Shown: piece after piece, positions 1-7,722 of the stretch
Position numbering within the stretch: position 1 is the stretch's first letter
How the letters are laid out: every line of letters starts with the position of its first letter
Source of the DNA: Acidobacteriaceae bacterium
Lineage (GTDB): Bacteria; Acidobacteriota; Terriglobia; Terriglobales; Acidobacteriaceae
Assembly (NCBI GenBank): GCA_030040175.1
Contig: JASHUF010000060.1
Coordinates: 1-7,722 of the forward strand
DNA length: 7,722 nt
Direction: 5' to 3'
Program-made: the position numbers and the translations under genes
The notes under the pieces: generated by a model
Database searches by the model: none
What the model was told of the DNA's origin: nothing
What the model saw: the letters and a program-made list of their open reading frames with translations, nothing else

Positions 1-172
1 CAACCCGCCAGGCAACCGCCTTCGCGCCGCAGATATGGACCTGCGATCCGGCAGTGACCTACCGAATGGTGCGCTCTCTCAAATGCCTTTATCTTTGGAA
101 ATGCTCCAAAGAAACCGCGCCTGACTAAGGTACGCTCCTCCTTGTCCGGTCTCTGGAGCCTGTCGCCGCAGT
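1..172. other. Gene-free stretch upstream of the rplA promoter
   Basis: None of the three forward frames resembles the C-terminus of L11 (rplK), the usual neighbour, and stops interrupt each frame (for example at 55-57 and 121-123). No tRNA or rRNA signature is visible. The only local structure I see is an 8-bp hairpin, TCTTTGGA (92-99) with TCCAAAGA (105-112) and loop AATGC. No T-run follows it on the + strand, so it is not a standard intrinsic terminator. If rplK lies upstream, it must end before position 1. Confidence 0.6.
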
Positions 173-201
173 TTGCAATCCCCCCGCCACTCCGCTATCA
201 T
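173..201 (+). promoter_or_regulatory. Predicted sigma70-type promoter for the rplA operon
   Basis: A -35 box TTGCAA (173-178, 4 of 6 to TTGACA) is followed by an exact 17-nt spacer and a -10 box TATCAT (196-201, 5 of 6 to TATAAT). Transcription would start near 208. This lies downstream of the ATG at 204 that opens the longest version of the rplA frame, so the promoter also argues for the internal start at 327. It implies that rplA can be transcribed independently of any upstream rplK. Confidence 0.6.
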
Positions 202-207
202 CAATGA

Positions 208-326
208 ATACGCCCGGAGCGCCTCTCCGGGCCGTCAACTGCACCACGGCCACTAAGCGTCGCCGCACCCCGGCTGACGCTTCCGCCCAAGGCGGACGGG
301 TAGTAGCGGTGGGAGACGAGGGAAGA
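208..326 (+). promoter_or_regulatory. Structured 5' leader of rplA mRNA
   Basis: Three hairpins lie in the predicted leader. The first pairs GCCCGGAG (212-219) with CTCCGGGC (225-232) around a 5-nt loop. The second pairs AAGCGTCGCCG (255-265) with 271-282 around loop CACCC, 11 bp with a single bulged T at 275. The third pairs CCGCC (283-287) with GGCGG (291-295) around CAA and abuts the second directly. None is followed by a U-tract, so they look like leader structure rather than terminators. The ribosome binding site sits just after them. A role in L1 feedback control is inferred. Confidence 0.5.
308..323 (+). promoter_or_regulatory. rplA ribosome binding region with an L1-binding-site-like 8-mer
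   Basis: GGTGGGAG (308-315) is followed by GAGGGA (318-323), which ends 3 nt before the rplA ATG. The purine-rich stretch is the only plausible Shine-Dalgarno for the start at 327. As I remember the E. coli 23S rRNA sequence, the L1-binding helix 76-77 region contains the identical octamer, and 15 of 20 bases match across 299-318. In E. coli, L1 represses its own operon by binding such a mimic in the leader. That this is the same here is inferred. Confidence 0.4.
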
Positions 327-1034
327 ATGGCCAAGCAGGGCAAGAATATTGCCAAGGCGCGCGCTGCCGTCACCAAGGCGGCGTATCCGCTGCCCGAGGC
401 AGTGAGCCTCCTCAAGCAAGTCAAGTACGCCAAGTTCGACGAGACCGTCGATCTCACCCTGCGTCTGGGCGTCGACACGCGCCACGCCGACCAGATGGTG
501 CGCGGCACCGTGGTCCTGCCCCACGGCCTGGGCAAGACCAAGACCGTGGCCGTAATCGCCACCGGCGACCGCCAGAAGGAAGCCAAGGATGCGGGCGCCG
601 ATTTCGTCGGCGGCGAAGAGATGGTCGAAAAGATCCAGAAAGAGAACTGGACCGAGTTCGACGCGCTCATCGCCACGCCGGACATGATGAAGGTCGTCGG
701 CCGCCTGGGCAAGGTGCTCGGCCCCAAGGGCCTGATGCCGAATCCGAAGACCGGCACGGTGACCCTGGACGTGGCCGCGGCCGTCAAAGAGATCAAGGCC
801 GGCAAAGTGGAGTTCCGCGCCGACAAGACCAGCCTGGTGCACGTGCCCGTGGGCAAGCTGAGCTTCGAGCCGCAGAAGCTGATCGACAACGCGACGGTGG
901 TGATTACCTCGATCGTGCGCGCCAAGCCCTCGGCGGCCAAGGGCAAGTACATCAAGAGCACCACGCTGAGCTCGACCATGGGACCCGGCATACCGCTCGA
1001 TTCGGCAGTGGCCGACGCGGCGGGCAAGCACTGA
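327..1034 (+). CDS. rplA: 50S ribosomal protein L1
   Basis: L1 (uL1) is a primary 23S rRNA-binding protein that forms the mobile L1 stalk, helps release deacylated tRNA from the E site, and represses translation of its own mRNA. The product is 235 residues, the usual bacterial length. The family signature is clear at residues 115-146 ([26 protein letters not shown]), and the RNA-contacting STMGPG motif is at residues 216-221 near the C-terminus. I chose the ATG at 327 because the protein begins [11 protein letters not shown] in family style, because GAGGGA precedes it, and because the upstream in-frame ATG at 204 would add 41 unrelated residues and lies before the predicted transcription start. 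It is the first gene of the operon seen here and is separated from rplJ by an unusual repeat pair that starts directly after its TGA. No defects are visible. Confidence 0.97.
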   Translation: MAKQGKNIAKARAAVTKAAYPLPEAVSLLKQVKYAKFDETVDLTLRLGVDTRHADQMVRGTVVLPHGLGKTKTVAVIATGDRQKEAKDAGADFVGGEEMVEKIQKENWTEFDALIATPDMMKVVGRLGKVLGPKGLMPNPKTGTVTLDVAAAVKEIKAGKVEFRADKTSLVHVPVGKLSFEPQKLIDNATVVITSIVRAKPSAAKGKYIKSTTLSSTMGPGIPLDSAVADAAGKH

Positions 1035-1036
1035 CG

Positions 1037-1071
1037 GTAGTGGTCAGTGAACAGTGTTCAGTGATCAGTTG
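1037..1071 (+). repeat. Left heptad array of element A, five 7-bp units
   Basis: Units in register are GTAGTGG, TCAGTGA, ACAGTGT, TCAGTGA and TCAGTTG. AGT is shared by all five units, CAGT by the last four, and CAGTG by the middle three. On the opposite strand this is the same CTGATCA-like heptad as in the right arm. Confidence 0.8.
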
Positions 1072-1190
1072 AGGTCGTGGCCGATGGACATTGTGCTTGG
1101 CACTGAGATTTTGAGAAGACGAACGGGAACAGGGGCCCGGTTGGGCGAAAGAAAGGGATCGGTGAGGAAAGCGAGATGGTGGTGGATTGA

Positions 1191-1228
1191 CTGACCGCTG
1201 ATCACTGACCACTGATCACTGACAACTG
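1191..1228 (+). repeat. Right heptad array of element A, five 7-bp units plus CTG
   Basis: Units in register are CTGACCG, CTGATCA, CTGACCA, CTGATCA and CTGACAA, followed by a partial CTG. Positions 1-4 of the unit (CTGA) are invariant. The alternation of GATCA and GACCA units suggests slippage or unequal copying followed by point changes. The array lies within 20 nt of the rplJ start, so pairing with the left arm would place a long helix next to the ribosome binding site. Confidence 0.85.
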
Positions 1229-1247
1229 CCGTAGCGGAGCGAAGGCA

Positions 1248-1784
1248 ATGGCAATTTCGAAGGCAAAAAAGTCGGAAAAAGTGAAGGCTCTGGCCAAGGA
1301 GCTCGAGTCCTCCACCACCGCAATCATCGGCACCTTCACCAAGCTCACCGTGGCCAAGGACTACGAACTGCGCAAGGTGATCCGCGAGGCCGGCGGCAAG
1401 TACCGCGTGGTCAAAAACAAGCTTGCGGCCATCTCCGGCAAGGGCACCAGGGTGGAGAACGCGCTGAAGGGACTCAAGGGCGTCAACTCCGTGGCCTTCA
1501 CCGCGGGCGATCCCGTGGCCCTGGCCAAAGTCTTTGCCAAGTGGGCCGGCGACAATGCCGAATTTCAGTTCAAGCTGGGCATCGTCGAGGGCAAGCTGCT
1601 CTCGGTGGACGAAGTCAAGTCGCTGGCTACCATGCCGGGCAAGGAAGAGATTTTTTCGAAACTCCTCTTCCTCATCAACGCGCCCGCGCAGCGGCTGGCC
1701 ACCGTGCTCAACGCCACCGGCCGGGATCTGGCGGTGGTGCTGGGCCAGGGCGTGGAGAAAGGCAAATTTGCAGGCGCGGCCTAG
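1248..1784 (+). CDS. rplJ: 50S ribosomal protein L10
   Basis: L10 (uL10) anchors the L7/L12 dimers to 23S rRNA at the base of the GTPase-associated stalk. In many bacteria the L10-L12 complex represses rplJL translation from a leader site. The product is 178 residues, typical for the family. The N-terminal rRNA-binding domain (about residues 1-105) contains the characteristic segments LRKVIREAGGKYRVVKNKLA (residues 41-60) and VNSVAFTAGDPVALAKV (79-95). The C-terminal helix that carries L12 dimers corresponds to about residues 148-178 (QRLATVLNATGRDLAVVLG). The ATG at 1248 is preceded by GGAG (1236-1239) with 8-nt spacing. The stop is TAG. It is flanked on both sides by heptad-array repeats. 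I could not find the usual conserved L10 leader motif upstream. Confidence 0.96.
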   Translation: MAISKAKKSEKVKALAKELESSTTAIIGTFTKLTVAKDYELRKVIREAGGKYRVVKNKLAAISGKGTRVENALKGLKGVNSVAFTAGDPVALAKVFAKWAGDNAEFQFKLGIVEGKLLSVDEVKSLATMPGKEEIFSKLLFLINAPAQRLATVLNATGRDLAVVLGQGVEKGKFAGAA

Positions 1785-1796
1785 CCGCGTCCTGGG

Positions 1797-1824
1797 CTCC
1801 TAGCGGCTAGCTCCTAGCTTCTAG
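1797..1824 (+). repeat. Left heptad array of element B, four 7-bp units
   Basis: Units are CTCCTAG, CGGCTAG, CTCCTAG and CTTCTAG in exact 7-bp register, followed by C and five T's (1826-1830). C at position 1 and CTAG at positions 4-7 are invariant. Confidence 0.88.
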
Positions 1825-1830
1825 CTTTTT
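1806..1830 (+). terminator. Possible weak attenuator formed by the left array of element B
   Basis: GCTAG (1806-1810) can pair with CTAGC (1821-1825), immediately followed by TTTTT (1826-1830). The stem is only 5 bp with a 10-nt loop, and alternative pairings within the array exist (for example 1806-1810 with 1814-1818), so strong termination is unlikely. rplL normally needs high expression, which also argues against an efficient stop here. Confidence 0.2.
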
Positions 1831-1870
1831 CGTGGCAGGGCCGGAGCGGCGCGTTGAACTGAATGTGGGG

Positions 1871-1898
1871 CTAGAGGCTAGCGGCTAGAAGCTAGCAG
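1871..1898 (+). repeat. Right heptad array of element B, four 7-bp units
   Basis: Units are CTAGAGG, CTAGCGG, CTAGAAG and CTAGCAG in exact register, followed by CTG. CTAG is invariant and the last three bases vary. As the reverse complement it matches the left array unit type. Confidence 0.88.
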
Positions 1899-2023
1899 CT
1901 GCATTTGAGGGTTTGGCTGCGGGCATTTCGGAAAGGGCGCATGTCTGGCGCATCGGAAACTTTCGAAGCTTGCCTTGGCGGCCGGGGAAGCACAAATTCA
2001 AACGGTTGGGATGGGAGAAGAAC

Positions 2024-2407
2024 ATGGCAGATATCGCGCAGTTGGAAGAGCAAATTGTCAGCCTGAGCCTGCTGGAAGCGGCGGCTCTGGTGAAAAAGCT
2101 GGAGGAGCGTCTCGGCGTTTCGGCCGCGGCCGCGGCTCCGGTCGTGGTCGCCGGCGGCGGCGCAGGCGCGGGAGCGGCAGCTCCGGCGGTCGAGGAAAAG
2201 ACCGAATTTCAAGTCATCCTCAAGGACGCGGGTGCCAACAAGATCAACACCATCAAGGCAGTACGGGAAGTCACGTCGCTCGGCCTCAAGGAAGCCAAGG
2301 ACCTGGTCGACGGCGCTCCCAAGCCGATCAAAGAAAACGCGACCAAAGAAGAGGCCGAGGCCATCAAAAAGAAGTTCGAGGGCGTGGCCACCATCGAGGT
2401 CAAATAG
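2024..2407 (+). CDS. rplL: 50S ribosomal protein L7/L12
   Basis: L7/L12 (bL12) dimers form the flexible stalk that recruits and stimulates translational GTPases such as EF-G and EF-Tu. The product is 127 residues. Residues 1-33 are the dimerisation and L10-binding helices, residues 34-56 are an Ala/Gly/Val-rich hinge, and residues 57-127 are the globular factor-binding domain, with [20 protein letters not shown] (residues 73-92) as the conserved helix-loop-helix. The ATG at 2024 has GGGAG (2013-2017) 6 nt upstream and gives the standard [11 protein letters not shown] start. The frame is open upstream to 1913, but those 37 extra residues are not family sequence. The gene lies 239 nt downstream of rplJ, far wider than the usual gap, because of element B. 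A terminator-like hairpin follows 30 nt after its TAG. Confidence 0.97.
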   Translation: MADIAQLEEQIVSLSLLEAAALVKKLEERLGVSAAAAAPVVVAGGGAGAGAAAPAVEEKTEFQVILKDAGANKINTIKAVREVTSLGLKEAKDLVDGAPKPIKENATKEEAEAIKKKFEGVATIEVK

Positions 2408-2431
2408 GCATCGCAGGTGCTTGCGTGAAGC

Positions 2432-2482
2432 GCCGGGACGCGTTACGATAGAGGTTGCGCGTTTTTTCCGGCTCGTCCCGGC
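2432..2482 (+). promoter_or_regulatory. Perfect 9-bp outer helix spanning the rplL-rpoB attenuator
   Basis: GCCGGGACG (2432-2440) is perfectly complementary to CGTCCCGGC (2474-2482). It shares three bases (2438-2440) with the 5' arm of the terminator stem. Its 3' half is made only after polymerase has passed the U-tract, so it cannot act as a classical antiterminator. It is better read as a stem in read-through RNA, possibly a processing or stability element. The RNase III site in the E. coli rplL-rpoB spacer is a precedent. Confidence 0.45.
2438..2467 (+). terminator. Intrinsic terminator or attenuator between rplL and rpoB
   Basis: ACGCGT.AC (2438-2446) pairs with GT.GCGCGT (2454-2462): eight pairs including one G-U, interrupted by one U-U mismatch, with a 7-nt loop. 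The stem runs directly into six T's (2462-2467). Since rpoB follows without another clear promoter, partial termination is the likely role. E. coli has a known attenuator at the same gene junction. Efficiency cannot be judged from the sequence. Confidence 0.6.
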
Positions 2483-2750
2483 CTCAGCCCACAAATGGCC
2501 CCGATTCGGCTGGCGCGCTCATTTCAAGCGAAGGTGGTACGCAAGGCCCGCGAACCGGGGTTGGATTAAAACCCTCGGTGACGGGCAATCGCAGGCGTTA
2601 AGTTCTTTAGTGTCAATGGATTGTCTGAAGGTCAGGCAGGCGGTCCTTTGACGGGCGTAGTGTGGCTGGCTCTCGGAAGCGGCGAAGCGAACTTGGGATC
2701 GGCGAGAACAAAGACACAGAATCCGGATGGGGGCACGGGCGATGGGCCGC

Positions 2751-2778
2751 GCTCGTGAGGCATTGTGTCCTCACGGGC
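2751..2778 (+). other. Strong 10-bp hairpin in the rplL-rpoB spacer
   Basis: GCTCGTGAGG (2751-2760) pairs with CCTCACGGGC (2769-2778), nine Watson-Crick pairs and one G-U, around the 8-nt loop CATTGTGT. No U-run follows, so it is not an intrinsic terminator on the + strand. Confidence 0.5.
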
Positions 2779-2857
2779 TTGTCGTGTCCACCCCGGAGCG
2801 CGGACCAGCGATTTCAACCCCGTCTGCTCAATCTGCGTCAGTGCGCACAACTTCCCC

Positions 2858-2893
2858 GTGCGGTTTCCCCCCCGGTCCGGGACCAAACCGCGC
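2858..2893 (+). other. Two-tier stem-loop with a seven-C bulge
   Basis: GTGCGGTTT (2858-2866) pairs with AAACCGCGC (2885-2893), nine pairs with one G-U. Inside, after the seven C's, GGTC (2874-2877) pairs with GACC (2881-2884). CCCGG/CCGGG is an alternative inner pairing. The nested layout is suggestive of a folded leader RNA but matches no riboswitch I recognise. Confidence 0.45.
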
Positions 2894-3189
2894 CGCTCGC
2901 TTATCGCGAAGGTGCAGTCTAGCCGATTTGGCAGACGCACTGCAATGCCCGCCACGCGGAATTCACATGGTTCTCACGATACCCACCTGACCCAAAAACA
3001 TCCCGGCCTTTGCTGAAGCGTGCCTCGAGTGAGTCTCGAGCGGGCCTTCCAGGCGGCCGGAATTGGATCGGACCTCGATATTGTGGGTCCGTCTGTCTGG
3101 TACTTCGAATTCTTACCGTATTCCGCCGGCGCCATCGAGTCTCGGACGCCGGCCGGCGCCTCGCCGAACTTTCCCGGGCGCCGCAGCGC

Positions 3190-3208
3190 AGGAGGCTCAG
3201 GAGTGATC

Positions 3209-3211
<3 letters not shown>
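3190..3211 (+). promoter_or_regulatory. Tandem ribosome binding sites deciding the rpoB start
   Basis: AGGAGG (3190-3195) lies 7 nt before an in-frame GTG at 3203, and AGGAG (3199-3203) lies 5 nt before the ATG at 3209. The two starts differ by only two codons (GTG ATC). I prefer the ATG because its product begins [11 protein letters not shown] in family style, but both are well served. Confidence 0.7.
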
Positions 3212-7687
<4,476 letters not shown>

Positions 7688-7694
7688 AACGCAG

Positions 7695-7722
7695 CTTCTA
7701 GCTGCTGGCTTCTAGCCTCTAG
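7695..7722 (+). repeat. CTAG heptad array after rpoB (element C, cut by the window end)
   Basis: Four units, CTTCTAG, CTGCTGG, CTTCTAG and CCTCTAG, are in exact 7-bp register and run to the last base. They start 7 nt after the rpoB TGA (7685-7687). CTTCTAG is identical to the last unit of the left array of element B. By analogy this is a left arm, and an inverted partner would be expected beyond the window, before rpoC. Confidence 0.85.

Larger units (their letters stand above)
1035..1231. repeat. Inverted pair of heptad arrays between rplA and rplJ (element A)
   Basis: Two 34-nt arms, 1035-1068 and 1198-1231, are inverted copies with 30 of 34 identical positions. In RNA one of the four differences is a G-U pair. 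They enclose a 129-nt core. The left arm begins on the base after the rplA stop codon, and the right arm ends 4 nt before GGAG (1236-1239), the rplJ ribosome binding site. Each arm is itself a tandem array with a 7-bp period (listed separately). The core holds small hairpins such as GTGC/GCAC (1093-1103) and GCCC/GGGC (1135-1146) but no gene. Confidence 0.85.
1797..1898. repeat. Inverted pair of CTAG heptad arrays between rplJ and rplL (element B)
   Basis: Arms 1796-1825 and 1870-1899 are inverted copies matching at 24 of 30 positions, with two further G-U pairs in RNA, around a 44-nt core. The left array begins 12 nt after the rplJ stop. The unit (CTAGCNN) contains the palindrome CTAG, so the same heptad reads on both strands and the arms can pair in several registers. 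The remaining spacer, 1900-2012, up to the rplL ribosome binding site shows no gene and no convincing promoter. Confidence 0.85.
2483..3189 (+). other. Long gene-free spacer or leader upstream of rpoB with several hairpins
   Basis: No frame in this stretch has a family-like protein or a convincing start with a ribosome binding site, and I found no clear sigma70 promoter. It contains several hairpins. The four strongest lie at 2751-2778, 2858-2893, 3024-3040 and 3069-3091; a 6-bp stem at 2913-2944 and a 4-bp one at 2547-2559 are weaker. A run of seven C's is at 2867-2873. It may be a long rpoB 5' leader, a small-RNA locus, or simply unconstrained spacer. The frame of rpoB stays open back to a GTG at 3020, but the extra residues are unlike RpoB. 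Confidence 0.5.

Noticed and set aside
92..112. Hairpin upstream of the rplA promoter as an intrinsic terminator
   Set aside because: The 8-bp stem is followed by AACCGCGC on the + strand instead of a T-run.
201..1031. Minus-strand open frames opposite rplA (276 and 300 codons)
   Set aside because: They are shadow frames of rplA with no recognisable motifs. The + strand encodes an unmistakable L1.
952..1212. Minus-strand 86-codon frame across the rplA-rplJ gap
   Set aside because: It is produced by translating the heptad arrays (Thr/Leu/Cys-rich repeats) and has no independent support.
1035..1231. CRISPR array or insertion sequence for element A
   Set aside because: The repeats are 7 bp without unique spacers between them, and the 129-nt core has no transposase. 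The arms are tandem arrays, not IS ends, and I see no clear target duplication.
2632..2955. Minus-strand 107-codon frame, and plus-strand 83 to 87-codon frames, in the rplL-rpoB spacer
   Set aside because: Arg/Pro/Ser-rich products without homology that I recognise, no proper ribosome binding site, and mutual overlap in several frames.
2903..2990. tRNA-Leu-like stretch in the rplL-rpoB spacer (GCGAAGGTG, then TTTGGCAGACGCACTG)
   Set aside because: The D-arm-like phrase is striking, but no anticodon stem, TTCRA T-loop or 3' acceptor strand complementary to the 5' end follows within a sensible distance. A tRNA covariance search would settle it.
3020..3208. N-terminal extension of RpoB from a GTG at 3020
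   Set aside because: The 63 residues do not resemble RpoB, two good Shine-Dalgarno sites precede the family-style start at 3203/3209, and the extension contains hairpin-forming DNA.

Overview
The window is the ribosomal-protein/RNA polymerase beta operon of a GC-rich bacterium (roughly 60% GC by eye), entirely on the + strand: rplA (L1), rplJ (L10), rplL (L7/L12) and a complete rpoB. The window stops 35 bases after the rpoB stop codon, where rpoC would normally follow. The RpoB protein is long (1492 residues from the ATG at 3209). It carries an eight-cysteine, zinc-ribbon-like insertion near the N-terminus and a second insertion of about 42 residues after the rifampicin region. From remembered family features I would place the organism in the Acidobacteriota. 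That placement is an inference from protein style, not a search result.

Layout: positions 1-172 hold no recognisable gene, and no rplK tail is visible. A good sigma70-type promoter lies at 173-201, followed by a hairpin-rich leader of about 119 nt and then rplA (327-1034). The rplA-rplJ gap (1035-1247) is filled by an inverted pair of 7-bp tandem arrays (CTGATCA-like unit) that begins right after the rplA stop and ends 4 nt before the rplJ ribosome binding site. After rplJ (1248-1784) a second inverted pair of 7-bp arrays, with a different unit (CTAGCNN), occupies 1797-1898, ahead of rplL (2024-2407). A hairpin plus U-tract (2438-2467) follows rplL, and then a gene-free stretch of about 800 nt with several strong hairpins leads to rpoB (3209-7687). 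A third CTAG-type array starts 7 nt after the rpoB stop and is cut by the window end.

How the parts fit: L1 forms the mobile L1 stalk near the ribosomal E site. L10 with multiple L7/L12 dimers forms the GTPase-activating stalk. RpoB is the beta subunit of RNA polymerase. Co-transcription couples ribosome and polymerase supply. The hairpin after rplL is well placed to reduce polymerase expression relative to ribosomal proteins, as the known attenuator does in Escherichia coli. The rplA ribosome binding site contains the 8-mer GGTGGGAG, which also occurs in the L1-binding helix of 23S rRNA and so suggests L1 autoregulation.

The least ordinary signal is the use of paired, inverted heptad arrays at three of the four gene boundaries. 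Two unrelated heptad sequences share one architecture. I do not recognise them as a named element family. All genes otherwise look ordinary and intact.
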